Assembly (NCBI GenBank): GCA_030613345.1
Contig: JAUWMD010000001.1
Location: 1-34,551 of the forward strand
Direction: 5' to 3'
DNA: 34,551 nucleotides
From: Candidatus Krumholzibacteriota bacterium
GTDB taxonomy: Bacteria > Krumholzibacteriota > Krumholzibacteriia > Krumholzibacteriales > Krumholzibacteriaceae
Shown here: positions 16,425-25,084 of the stretch, piece by piece
How the letters are laid out: each line of letters begins with the position of its first letter
Numbering within the stretch: position 1 is the stretch's first letter
Made by a program: the position numbers and the translations under genes
The notes under the pieces: model-generated
Database searches by the model: none
Seen by the model: only the letters and a program-made list of their open reading frames with translations
What the model was told of the DNA's origin: nothing

Positions 16425-18063
16425 GCGGTGAAATGACAAGAGACGCTTCGTTCCTGTCGGCATCGACTCCTCTTCCCGGCAGGACCGCGGGAGCATGGAT
16501 TGTCAGTTGCTTGCTCCCGGTTATCAGGAGCGTATCCGTGCGTACAGCGATACATTCGACCATCAAGGGACACGGTCCGTTGTACCAGGGGCTGACGAGT
16601 ATTCTCTCCAGGCCCAGGTCCCCCGCAAGGAACGATATTCCTTCCGCGTCGAAATCTCCCGGATCGAGGATAACCAGAAGATCGACACTCCTCGCTCCCG
16701 ATCTTCGCACTTCCCTGGCCACATAAGGCGCGGACCATGCTGCAGGCCATTTTTCCAGGACGAGGACACCCCTGTTACCACCGTAGAGAATGCCTCCGTG
16801 TCTTTTAAAGCGGACCGTTTCCCCCTCTCCGTTATCCAGCCCTCCTATCAGTGGATGGAAAGAGACGATCGACAGTACCAGTCCGATGATCAAAATCGCA
16901 CTTCCATGCTTTTCGCATCTGAAAGCGACGGCGCAGAGCGCAAGTCCGGACACGTACAAACGGACATCAAAGTCGGAAATGACGAGGCCTGCCCTTGAGA
17001 TCTCTGCCCCGCGGGAAACGAGACATCCTGTGAGCGCTGAAAGGAAATTGAGCGGAATCGATGTTATACGGCTCCATATATGTCCGGCGATGACGTATAT
17101 GAATCCGCCGTAGAGAAGGGTCGTCACTGGCAGCGCCATGACCACGCTCATCACCGGCCCCGGCAGTGGTGCGAACCCGAAGATCCTCACTGCCAGCGGA
17201 AGCATGGAAGCCTGCACGCTCAGAGACATCGCGAAGGCGAGCAGCGGCGGGAGCATCACCCGGGATCCCCGCCTTCCTGCAAGATGATGCTGGATCGACC
17301 TGCATACCGGCGCTCCGAGCAGGGCCACACCGGCAGCCGCGTTGAACGACAGCAGGAAACCTGTATCGTTCAGCGAAAGCGGATCGAGGATGCAGACCAG
17401 GAAAGCCCCCGCTACAACACACCGGTCGAGACCGATCCTGACCCCGGCAAGCCTGTACGTCCTCATCACGGCCATCATGGACAGAGCTCTCAGAAGCGAA
17501 CCGGGACTCCCCGCTACCGCCGCATAGAAGGATAGCGCAAACAGGGCTCCGAGGTCTCGCAGGATCCCTCTCGCTCCGGCCAGCGTCAGGATCGCGAACA
17601 GGGGCAAGGCGATCAGCCCCAGGTGAAGTCCACTGAGAGCGAGATAGTGAGCGGTCCCGGTCTTCCTCCAGTCGCGCCGGGTCTTTCTCGAAAGGGTCGA
17701 CCTGTCGGCGATAAGGAGCGCCCTTAGAAGCCCCCTCGTCTCATTGCTCAGTCCCTCTTTTTCTATTATCGTGAGGACTCTTTTCCTGACGGCCGTCACG
17801 GGAGATGCGTGGTCCGCTCTCCGGGAAACAGCCGGACCGGCGGAACCGGAGAGCCGACCTTTATCGACAGGTGAAAGAGATGCAGTAACGAGGACGAATA
17901 GTCCCGACGCGCATGTGAGAAGTGCCCGGGACCTGATGGAAGGCGGGTATCGTTCCGTACATCTGACAATGATGGAAAGGGCTCCCAGCGCTGCCGGGGC
18001 GCCGGCCGCACCGGATGGAAAGAGCGCACCAGCAAAGAAAAAGACGGCCCACCACACAAACAT
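16417..18063 (-). CDS. ComEC/Rec2-like membrane protein with reduced C-terminal domain
   Basis: 548 aa. ComEC forms the inner-membrane channel for DNA uptake in natural transformation. The family hallmark GTAHYLALSGLHLGL is at about 136-150, followed by many hydrophobic segments to about residue 400, which is the competence domain. Missing relative to a full ComEC (700-800 aa): an obvious OB-fold region at the N-terminus and a complete metallo-beta-lactamase domain. The C-terminal 120 residues still have a beta-strand pattern, but the expected HxHxDH site reads LDPGDFDAEG (about 466-475) with no histidines. Start ATG 18063, preceded by GGAGG at six bases. 38 bases after the GGDEF gene. Whether it still moves DNA is unclear; no other competence gene is nearby. 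Confidence 0.85.
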   Translation of the reverse strand: MFVWWAVFFFAGALFPSGAAGAPAALGALSIIVRCTERYPPSIRSRALLTCASGLFVLVTASLSPVDKGRLSGSAGPAVSRRADHASPVTAVRKRVLTIIEKEGLSNETRGLLRALLIADRSTLSRKTRRDWRKTGTAHYLALSGLHLGLIALPLFAILTLAGARGILRDLGALFALSFYAAVAGSPGSLLRALSMMAVMRTYRLAGVRIGLDRCVVAGAFLVCILDPLSLNDTGFLLSFNAAAGVALLGAPVCRSIQHHLAGRRGSRVMLPPLLAFAMSLSVQASMLPLAVRIFGFAPLPGPVMSVVMALPVTTLLYGGFIYVIAGHIWSRITSIPLNFLSALTGCLVSRGAEISRAGLVISDFDVRLYVSGLALCAVAFRCEKHGSAILIIGLVLSIVSFHPLIGGLDNGEGETVRFKRHGGILYGGNRGVLVLEKWPAAWSAPYVAREVRRSGARSVDLLVILDPGDFDAEGISFLAGDLGLERILVSPWYNGPCPLMVECIAVRTDTLLITGSKQLTIHAPAVLPGRGVDADRNEASLVISPLD

Positions 18064-18101
18064 CCTCCACCTCCCTGCCGTATCCAGTCATTAAACCGCT
18101 G

Positions 18102-19394
18102 TCATCCCCCGTAGAAAAAAACCTTGTTCTTACCCTCCTTCTTTGCCTTGTACATTGCCTGGTCGGCCTTGCGAAACAGCTCCATCTCGTCGCCGGCGTC
18201 CACGGGGAATATGCTTCCGCCGACGCTGATCGTTATCCCCAGGGCGTTTCCGTCTTCCATCGTCAGTTTCGTTCCGGCTACGATCTCACGGATCCTCTCG
18301 GCAGTCCTTTCCGCGGCTTCCCGTCCCGCTCCCGGCAGCAGCGCTATGAACTCCTCCCCGCCGAATCTGAACAGCTGATCGATCTTCCTGAGATGTTTTC
18401 TGACCGTTTCCGCGACGAGTTTCAGGACCCTGTCGCCCGTATCGTGGCCGTATTTGTCGTTAAAGAACTTGAAGTCGTCTATATCCATTATGAGGAAGGC
18501 GAGACATTTTCTGTTACGGGTCGCCCTCTCCATCTCGAGCGGCAGCTGCAGCTCGTAGTTGTTCCTGTTATTCACCCCGGTAAGCCTGTCGATCGATACC
18601 ATGCGCTCGAGCTGGCGGTTGTTTTCGAGAACCCTGATCATCCCCTTCGCGACGAGGTGATAGTTGATCATACTGTCACTTGCTGGATTGCCGCCGGAGA
18701 CGGAATGGACCTCGAGAAATCCGTACACAATACCCGCGCTTCTGAGCGGGAACAACACGATCGTCCCGGTCCTCCCGTCTACCGGGAATATGCCTCCGTC
18801 AAACCGGCCGCGTTCGAGAAGTATCAAGGGCTCTTCAGATGCCAGGGAAGTCCCGTAGAAGCCACCCGATTCGGCATCAGCCAGAGAGGATTCCCCGATC
18901 CTCCCCGATTTCCTGATATTGGGCGCCTCGAATTCACTGAAGAGCATCAGGAAGGCCGAAGTTCCCCGCTCTATGGTTCCCGCCAGATCGAGCAGGTTTT
19001 CGAGCCTCTCGGAGATATTGACCGGCGAATCGTTGAGAGAAAGGGCCGAGATGATGCCGGCGAGGACCAGGGGAACTATTCCGCCCTGGCGTCCTTCTGC
19101 TTCAGAGACGGCGCTGTACTCTGAGGCAGGCATCTCGAGTGTGATCCTCGATGGCCCGGAACGCTCCGCAAACTGAACATGAACCTCGCCCCCCCTGTTC
19201 TCGGGAATACCTCGGTCGTATATACGCAGAGATACGAGTTCATCCATCGCGAGCCAGGATTCCCTGATCAGCTCCACGCGGATTCCCGACGCGAGGGCAT
19301 TCCTGATGCCCTCGATCCTCTTCGAGGAGAGAAGGTGTACGGGGATCAGTTTCGACAGGAGAAACCTGTAATCTTTCTCAAACCCATGGTGCAT
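18102..19394 (-). CDS. GGDEF diguanylate cyclase with GAF-like sensor region
   Basis: 430 aa. Makes cyclic di-GMP from two GTP. The C-terminal GGDEF domain (about 265-428) has MDIDDFKFFNDKYGHDTGD with the metal-binding Asp residues, and the active-site signature GGEEF at 345-349. The RKID at 336-339, exactly five residues before the signature, is an intact RxxD inhibitory I-site, so product feedback is expected. Residues 180-250 look like the end of a GAF-type sensor. The N-terminal 130 residues are not recognised. No membrane segment, so cytoplasmic. ATG 19394 with AGGA six bases upstream. Divergent from the mltD-like gene; a PilZ protein at 30213-30578 could be a c-di-GMP receiver. Confidence 0.92.
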   Translation of the reverse strand: MHHGFEKDYRFLLSKLIPVHLLSSKRIEGIRNALASGIRVELIRESWLAMDELVSLRIYDRGIPENRGGEVHVQFAERSGPSRITLEMPASEYSAVSEAEGRQGGIVPLVLAGIISALSLNDSPVNISERLENLLDLAGTIERGTSAFLMLFSEFEAPNIRKSGRIGESSLADAESGGFYGTSLASEEPLILLERGRFDGGIFPVDGRTGTIVLFPLRSAGIVYGFLEVHSVSGGNPASDSMINYHLVAKGMIRVLENNRQLERMVSIDRLTGVNNRNNYELQLPLEMERATRNRKCLAFLIMDIDDFKFFNDKYGHDTGDRVLKLVAETVRKHLRKIDQLFRFGGEEFIALLPGAGREAAERTAERIREIVAGTKLTMEDGNALGITISVGGSIFPVDAGDEMELFRKADQAMYKAKKEGKNKVFFYGG

Positions 19395-19443
19395 AATTCG
19401 TCCTGCTCAGGCCGGGTCGTACTTACGGTATACTCCACAGATA

Positions 19444-19472
19444 ATTATACACCATTACGTCACCGATTTAAA
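19444..19472 (-). promoter_or_regulatory. candidate promoter of the GGDEF gene
   Basis: TTTAAA (19472-19467), 17 bases, TATAAT (19449-19444). The -10 is consensus, the -35 matches four of six. It lies in the 210-base divergent gap shared with the mltD-like gene. Confidence 0.55.
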
Positions 19473-19550
19473 GGGGGTCTGTTGCATTACAGGGCACTAT
19501 TCCTGCATATATCGCGTATAATGGACTATCGCCCGCGGTCCATTCTGAAC

Positions 19551-19579
19551 TTGAATGTTTCCGCGGATTTGGATATATT
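19551..19579 (+). promoter_or_regulatory. candidate promoter of the mltD-like gene
   Basis: TTGAAT (19551-19556), 17 bases, TATATT (19574-19579). RNA would start near 19586, just before the SD GGAGGT at 19591. A second -10-like TATAAT at 19518-19523 has no matching -35. Confidence 0.6.
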
Positions 19580-19604
19580 ACGCCAGGTTTGGAGGTTAGA
19601 CCGG

Positions 19605-21431
19605 ATGAGACGACTGCTGACGCCGTTACTGGCCGTACTGATAGCTTTTTCCCTTGCCGGTTGTATTCCTGCCGGTAAAAGCGGGAAATTGTCCGGTCAG
19701 ACCGACATCGAGGCCTCGGCCTCCGAAGAGGAAGTCTTTCTCCTCTATCCCCAGCTCATGCTGCTCAGCAGGAAACTCGACGAGGCCGAGGCGTATCACA
19801 GCCTGGGCGATCTCGATTACTCCCTCTACCTGAGCGAAGCTCTCATAGGCGATATCAACGATTTCAGGTCGACCGATCCCGATCCTTTCGTCTGCGACCA
19901 TCTCGATAATCTCGAACATAGCGCAATAGTCCTGAACAACCGCATCGAGAACGAGGAAACGGAGAACGAGTGGCACAACCACATGACCTCCGTTATAGAC
20001 GCGATCGGCCAGAACCATGTCGTCGAGGAAGAGATCGAAGTCGTGATAAACTGGCGTACCGAGCACTGGCTCCGGTATTTCCAGGGCAAGGGACGGCGGC
20101 ATTTCACCAGATGGCTCGAACGGGTCGAGATCTACCGCGATATAATCGAGCCTGTCCTCATCAAGCAGGAGCTGCCCCGCGACCTGTTGTATCTCGCCGT
20201 CATCGAGAGTGGCTTGAACCTCGATGCGAGGTCGTGCGTCAATGCGACCGGCCCGTGGCAGTTCATGGCCGGGACGGGGCGTCTCTTCGGACTGCGGATC
20301 AACTGGTGGATCGACGAAAGAAAGGATATCGTTGCTTCCACATATGCGGCCGCCAATTATCTCAAGTATCTCTATAGTCTCTTCGGCAAGTGGGATCTCG
20401 CCCTGGCTGGATACAACGCGGGCGAGTACAGGGTCGCAGCCGCGATCTCGAGGCAGAAGACGGACGACTACTGGCGGCTTCGCCTTCCCAGCCAGACGAA
20501 ATGGTTCGTTCCCAAATACATGGCCGCGCTGATAATCGGACGCGATCCCGCGGCGTACGGTTTCAAGATAGGACATGTCGAACCGCTCACCTTCGACCTT
20601 GTAAGGATCGACCGTTCTACAGATCTCAAGCACATATCAAGGGGTGCAAACTGTACCGTTACCAGGCTGAAGAAACTCAATCCGGCGCTCAAGAGATGGG
20701 CCACGCCTCCTGGCATGGAGATCGATCTCAAAGTGCCCGCCGGGAAGAGCGGCGCTGTCCTCGCCGTACTTGCCGACATCCCTCCCGAAGAACGTGTCTC
20801 CTGGCACAGACACAAGGTCCGCCGCGGCGAGACGCTCTCGAGGATTTCGTCCAGATACGAGATCTCTCAGGCAGAGCTGAAGCGGATCAACAGTATCAGG
20901 AACGCTCACAAGATCAGAGAGGGTATGATACTGCTTATCCCTGTCAAGGACTCAGGGCAGGTCGCCTCCGCAACGAGCAAGCCGAAGTACAAGGAATCGC
21001 CGCATCTCCCGTCGAAGATAACCGTCAGGAAATATACTCCTCCCAGGGGGCATACCAAGGTCGTCTATACCGTCAGGGACGGCGACACCCTGAGCGAAAT
21101 AGCCGAACGGCACCACGTCGGCCTGAGCAAGGTCAGGAAATGGAACAACCTGCGCTACAGCTCAAGAATACATCCAGGTCAGAGCATCGTGATATACCTT
21201 CCCCCCGGCTCGAAGGCGCAGATCGCCGATTCGGGCGGCCGGGAATACGATCCGAAGCGGATGGAAGGAAAGAAGAAGCTATACCACACGGTAAGAAAGG
21301 GCGAGACGCTCACTTCGATCAGCAGGCTTTACAAGGCCAGGGTATCCGACATACTTGCGTGGAACAACAGCGTCAAGAAGGATCTCGTCTACCCCGGTGA
21401 CAGGCTGAATATCTGGGTCGAATCAAACTAG
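19605..21431 (+). CDS. mltD: MltD-like lytic transglycosylase with three LysM repeats
   Basis: 608-aa lipoprotein that cleaves peptidoglycan. A type II signal peptide ends in the lipobox SLAGC with Cys20. The GH23 domain (about 185-330) shows the catalytic Glu in AVIESGLN (E201), TGPWQFMAGTGRLFGL and ALAGYNAGEYR, the MltD-type variant. Three LysM peptidoglycan-binding units follow: KVRRGETLSRISSRYEIS (about 405), YTVRDGDTLSEIAERHHV (about 490) and HTVRKGETLTSISRLYKA (about 560 to the end). Start: ATG 19605 with GGAGGTTAG upstream. The open frame continues further upstream, but those residues show no signal. The only protein gene on the plus strand; its stop overlaps the tail of glgC by nine bases. 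Confidence 0.93.
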   Translation: MRRLLTPLLAVLIAFSLAGCIPAGKSGKLSGQTDIEASASEEEVFLLYPQLMLLSRKLDEAEAYHSLGDLDYSLYLSEALIGDINDFRSTDPDPFVCDHLDNLEHSAIVLNNRIENEETENEWHNHMTSVIDAIGQNHVVEEEIEVVINWRTEHWLRYFQGKGRRHFTRWLERVEIYRDIIEPVLIKQELPRDLLYLAVIESGLNLDARSCVNATGPWQFMAGTGRLFGLRINWWIDERKDIVASTYAAANYLKYLYSLFGKWDLALAGYNAGEYRVAAAISRQKTDDYWRLRLPSQTKWFVPKYMAALIIGRDPAAYGFKIGHVEPLTFDLVRIDRSTDLKHISRGANCTVTRLKKLNPALKRWATPPGMEIDLKVPAGKSGAVLAVLADIPPEERVSWHRHKVRRGETLSRISSRYEISQAELKRINSIRNAHKIREGMILLIPVKDSGQVASATSKPKYKESPHLPSKITVRKYTPPRGHTKVVYTVRDGDTLSEIAERHHVGLSKVRKWNNLRYSSRIHPGQSIVIYLPPGSKAQIADSGGREYDPKRMEGKKKLYHTVRKGETLTSISRLYKARVSDILAWNNSVKKDLVYPGDRLNIWVESN

Positions 21432-22682
21432 CTTCTCTCCAGCGATCGAACTCCCGCCATCCGGGATATCCGTCCGCGGGATGCGGCCCGCGATGAGGCA
21501 GTTGGTGCCGATACTGATTCCGGACGGTATCCTGGTTCCCTTGGCAACAAGCGTTATCCCGAAGTCAAGATATTCGGACTGGATGTCATTCGCCGTACGA
21601 GCGTTCCCCATGCCCAACACGGCATTACTTCCGACCCGCACTTCCTTGTCCAGTATCGTTCTGACGACCCTCGCACCTTTCCCTATCACGCAATCCTGGA
21701 GGATGACCGAATCCTCGACGACGGCCCCTTTCTCTACTACCACTCCGGGAGAGAGGATGGAAGATCTGACACTTCCGGCGATGACGGAACCGTTGCAGAT
21801 CATCGATCTCTCGACGCTCGAGTCATTCAGCAGGCGCATCGGAGGATAGTCGTCCGGCGCAGTCATCACTCCTCGCCCTTCTCCGGACAATACGAGACGG
21901 GGACGCTTCGAGAGCAGGGAGAGGCTCGCCTGATAGTATGACTTGAGAGTCCCTATATCGAGCCAGAACCCGGCGTATCTGAATGCGGAGATCCTGCCCC
22001 TGCCGACGAGAGCGGGGATGATGTGTTTCCCGAAATCGAGGTCGTCGTGCGACTTCTTCATCCTTTCCAGCGTGCTCATCAGGAACCTGCGGTCGAAGAT
22101 ATATATTCCCATCGAGGCAAGTGTGCTACCGGCCGCAGCCGGTTTTTCGTCGAAGCGAAGTATCTTTCCGCCTGAATTTAGCGTCGCGATCCCGAAATGC
22201 TTCGTCATGCTCCACGGAACATCGGATACTGCAACGGTGACCGGCCTCCCGGACTCGACATGGAATTCGAGGAAATCGCTGTAATCCATGTTGTAGACGT
22301 GGTCACCCGAAAGGATGAGCACATGCTCGCAATCGAGCGACTCGATGATAGACATGTTCTGGTAGAGAGCGTCCGCAGTCCCCCTGTACCAGTCGGCCGC
22401 CCTGTATCCGAGATGAGGATGCAGCACATGAAGTCCGCCCGAGGCCCTGTCGAGATCCCACGGCTTTCCTATGCCGAGGTGGCCTTCAAGAGAGCGGGAG
22501 ATATACTGGGCGAGCACGAAGACCTCTCCGATCCCCGATCTGACGCAGTTCGTAAGCGTAAAGTCTATTATCCTGTATTTGCCTGCGAACGGAACGGCAG
22601 GTTTCGCCCTGTAGGTGGTCAGCAGACTGAGACGTTTCCCGATGCCTCCCGCCAGTATGAATGCCGACATCCTTTTGATCAT
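21423..22682 (-). CDS. glgC: glucose-1-phosphate adenylyltransferase, catalytic-type
   Basis: 419 aa. Makes ADP-glucose from glucose-1-phosphate and ATP, the first committed step of glycogen synthesis. Seen: AGGIGKRLSLLT with R17, AKPAVPFAGKYRIIDF with K27 (both needed for catalysis), SGDHVYNMDY with the catalytic Asp, and FDEKP with the glucose-1-phosphate Lys. A C-terminal left-handed beta-helix has repeats such as VVVEKGAVVEDSVILQDCVIGKGA. The usual RLxPLT Pro is a Leu here. Its ATG overlaps the stop of the paralog upstream (ATGA), so the two are made together, consistent with a heteromeric enzyme. Its 3' end overlaps mltD tail to tail by nine bases. Confidence 0.95.
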   Translation of the reverse strand: MIKRMSAFILAGGIGKRLSLLTTYRAKPAVPFAGKYRIIDFTLTNCVRSGIGEVFVLAQYISRSLEGHLGIGKPWDLDRASGGLHVLHPHLGYRAADWYRGTADALYQNMSIIESLDCEHVLILSGDHVYNMDYSDFLEFHVESGRPVTVAVSDVPWSMTKHFGIATLNSGGKILRFDEKPAAAGSTLASMGIYIFDRRFLMSTLERMKKSHDDLDFGKHIIPALVGRGRISAFRYAGFWLDIGTLKSYYQASLSLLSKRPRLVLSGEGRGVMTAPDDYPPMRLLNDSSVERSMICNGSVIAGSVRSSILSPGVVVEKGAVVEDSVILQDCVIGKGARVVRTILDKEVRVGSNAVLGMGNARTANDIQSEYLDFGITLVAKGTRIPSGISIGTNCLIAGRIPRTDIPDGGSSIAGEKLV

Positions 22683-23863
22683 CCTTCGTCCCTCACCTTT
22701 TTCCCGGGTTCGACGATCCTTCCCTGTCTGACAGTGAGACCATTTCTGATCGAGGCACCTTTTCCTATCACGGTTATATCTCCGGTCATGGGCGAGTCGC
22801 CTCCGATCACGGCTTCAGCTCCGACAATCACATCCTTGTCAAGGATCGACCTCTTTAGACGGGCACCTCTGCGGATCCTCGATCGAGAGAAGACGATGCT
22901 GTCCTTCACGTCGGCGTCTTTCTCAACGACCGTACCAGGAAAGAGGATGCTGCCGCTGACTCTCCCTTCGATCCTGCAACCGCTGGCTACAATCGATCCG
23001 GAAACCTCAGAACCGGCGCAAAAACGGGCCGGAGGGAGATCGTCACCCCTCGTATATACCGGCCATCCACGCTTCGATATCAGCGACGCTCTTCCGAGCA
23101 GCCTCATCGATGCGCCGTAATATGAAGGTATCGAACCGATATCCTCCCAGTAGGCTTCGAACGGAAAGGCATAGACCTTGCCGCCGTCTATAAGCGGAAG
23201 GAGCATGTCGAAGACGATATCGGTCCTGCTCTCCCTGAGAAGACGCTTCAACAGCCGCGCATCGAAAAGGTAGATACCTAACGATGCCCTGTCGCCGGCG
23301 GCCGACCTGACAGGTTTTTCCCTGAACTTCTTTACGAGCCCGTCCTTACGGCACCTGACCATGCCGAACCTTGAGCTCTCTCTCGACGAGACCTTCTTGC
23401 AGGCGATCGTCACCGGCCCCCCGTGTGAAAGATGGTATGAGATAATCTCCCCGTAATCGGCAATATAGACCTGGTCGCCCGACAGGACGAGCACGAGGTC
23501 GCATCCGGAGTTCCTGATGATATCGAGGTTCTGGTAGAGAGCGTCAGCAGTGCCGAAGTACCAGTGTGCCGCCTCGCCACGGTATGACGGCTGGAGAATC
23601 GTTACGCCTCCGTGTTTCCTGTCGAGGTCCCACGGTTTGCCCATCCTGATGTGCTCGATGAGGGATTTGGGGTTGTACTGGGCAAGAATATTGATATCGG
23701 TGAGACCGGAATGAACACAGTTGCTGAGGCAGAAGTCGATTACTCTGTACTGCCCCCCGAAAGGGACCGCGGTCCTCGCCCTGTGTCTCGTCAGTACGGA
23801 AAGGCCCTCGCCCGTTCCGCCCGCTAGTATCATAGTAAGGATCTTCAACGGGCTGTGCAACAC
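22679..23863 (-). CDS. GlgC paralog, probable non-catalytic (regulatory) subunit
   Basis: 394 aa, clearly homologous to the downstream GlgC across its length (GTADALYQN, SGDQVYIADY, FREKP, beta-helix end). Two conserved catalytic positions have changed: the Arg of GxRL is Gly (GTGEGLSVLT, position 20), and the RAKPAVPF Lys is Arg with the Pro also lost (RARTAVPF, position 30). In plant ADP-glucose pyrophosphorylase, loss of the same two residues marks the regulatory large subunit, and Bacilli pair GlgC with non-catalytic GlgD. By analogy this may be a regulatory subunit; alternatively it uses another sugar nucleotide. Start GTG 23863 with GGGAG upstream; TTG 23848 or ATG 23833 are possible. 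25 bases after the PorV-like gene. Confidence 0.85.
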   Translation of the reverse strand: MLHSPLKILTMILAGGTGEGLSVLTRHRARTAVPFGGQYRVIDFCLSNCVHSGLTDINILAQYNPKSLIEHIRMGKPWDLDRKHGGVTILQPSYRGEAAHWYFGTADALYQNLDIIRNSGCDLVLVLSGDQVYIADYGEIISYHLSHGGPVTIACKKVSSRESSRFGMVRCRKDGLVKKFREKPVRSAAGDRASLGIYLFDARLLKRLLRESRTDIVFDMLLPLIDGGKVYAFPFEAYWEDIGSIPSYYGASMRLLGRASLISKRGWPVYTRGDDLPPARFCAGSEVSGSIVASGCRIEGRVSGSILFPGTVVEKDADVKDSIVFSRSRIRRGARLKRSILDKDVIVGAEAVIGGDSPMTGDITVIGKGASIRNGLTVRQGRIVEPGKKVRDEG

Positions 23864-23888
23864 CCCCGGGCTCCCGGCAACGGCCCTG

Positions 23889-24941
23889 TCAGTAGGAGAT
23901 GAGAAGCGAGACGCGATGGGTCGTGTCGAGCATATCGTGCATTAGAAGTGCGTAATCGATGCCTAGATTGAAATTCCACGATGTGAAGTCGCGAAGGAGG
24001 AAACCCGCCCCGGCAGTCCACCTGCCCATGTCGTTTCCGCCCCTCAGCGCCACGATGTCGCGGATGAGCAGCTCTGCGCCGAAATGGAAATCGGCGCTGG
24101 AACTTCCGATCCAGTACTGAGAGACCCACTTCCTGTTCTCGAAGCGAAAGTCCCCGTCGACTGCCAGCATGAGTACGCTGTTCATGCTTTTTATATGAAG
24201 CGGCCAGGCCAGGCCGGCCTTGATCGCTGGATAGATAAACTCTCGCTTCCCCGTGCTCCAGCTGATGAACGTCCCTGTAGCGTCCTGCAGCTTCAGGCCC
24301 ACCGCCAGGTCGCGCCAGAGTCCGCGCTTGACGTAGCCGAGGTCGATTCCGAGGCCGAAGCTCGAGACGCCTGTTACCTGGTCGTTTCTTATGAACTTGA
24401 GAGTCGCTCCGACATCTCCGAAACTCATCATCTGTCCATATGTGAGAAATACCGCCATGTCGTTAACGCTCTCCAGCGGAAAATTCCTGTAGTCGAAATT
24501 GAGACTCTCGCCGTTCCACGGCTCGAACCTGTCGTCGCCGTCATCATCGCCGCCTATCATACCTTCGTTCATCGGCACTATGCGGATATCGTCGATACCC
24601 ATGTGTATGAGCGAAATTCCCCATCCGGACTTTCCGTTTTTCAGCGGGAAGGCGGCGGAGAAGTAGTTGTAGTCGATCAGCTCTCCGAACCTCTCGGAAT
24701 GCATGAGAGACATCTCCCAGCTGCCGGGAGTCGTCAGAAAGGACGAGAAATCGGCGATTCCAGCCGGATTCCAGTAGGTAGTCGTCGCGTCGTTCGCGAC
24801 GGCTATGAAGGTGCCCCCCATTGCCATTGCCCGTGCGCCGCCGCCGAGGGCCATGAATTCACCGGCATACTTCTCCGCCGATACGCCGGCGGCCAGGACG
24901 GGTATGATGAGCAGGCACGACAAGAAGATACGAATCCTCAT
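23889..24941 (-). CDS. PorV/UPF0164-like outer-membrane beta-barrel protein
   Basis: 350 aa with a signal peptide (IFLSCLLIIPVLAAGVSA, cleavage near residue 22). Mature start AGEFMALGGGARAMAMGGTF, then AVANDATTTYWNPAGIA, is the signature of the PorV/PorQ and UPF0164 outer-membrane families. The rest has alternating hydrophobic strands with aromatic ends and closes on a hydrophobic terminal strand (HRVSLLISY), as beta-barrels do. PorV proteins act with type IX secretion in Bacteroidetes, but related families exist without it, and no other secretion gene is in the window. ATG 24941 with GGAG six bases upstream; first gene of a unit with the two GlgC paralogs (25-base gap), a link I cannot explain. 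Confidence 0.8.
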   Translation of the reverse strand: MRIRIFLSCLLIIPVLAAGVSAEKYAGEFMALGGGARAMAMGGTFIAVANDATTTYWNPAGIADFSSFLTTPGSWEMSLMHSERFGELIDYNYFSAAFPLKNGKSGWGISLIHMGIDDIRIVPMNEGMIGGDDDGDDRFEPWNGESLNFDYRNFPLESVNDMAVFLTYGQMMSFGDVGATLKFIRNDQVTGVSSFGLGIDLGYVKRGLWRDLAVGLKLQDATGTFISWSTGKREFIYPAIKAGLAWPLHIKSMNSVLMLAVDGDFRFENRKWVSQYWIGSSSADFHFGAELLIRDIVALRGGNDMGRWTAGAGFLLRDFTSWNFNLGIDYALLMHDMLDTTHRVSLLISY

Positions 24942-25026
24942 GCACTTCTCCGATTTCCCAGGGGATATATCTTAAGATCTCCAAATCTATTTGCAGCGAC
25001 TATCGGCTGGCACCTGTAACATACTA

Positions 25027-25055
25027 ATTATAACAGACGCCGTAATCCGAAACAA
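25027..25055 (-). promoter_or_regulatory. promoter of the PorV-GlgC operon
   Basis: TTGTTT (25055-25050), 17 bases and TGT-TATAAT with the -10 at 25032-25027, a full extended -10. Leader about 80 bases. Nothing else seen in the 143-base gap. Confidence 0.6.
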
Positions 25056-25084
25056 ATATTAAAAAGGGCTTAAGAACGACCGTT

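Noticed and set aside
18015..19124. 369-aa plus-strand open frame
   Set aside because: Antisense to the GGDEF gene, whose GGEEF and RxxD motifs are in the other strand.
20390..21400. 336-aa second frame within the mltD-like gene
   Set aside because: Same strand, other frame; Arg/Gln-rich with no recognisable domain, while the LysM and GH23 motifs are in the chosen frame.
22197..23120. 307-aa plus-strand open frame
   Set aside because: Antisense to both GlgC genes.
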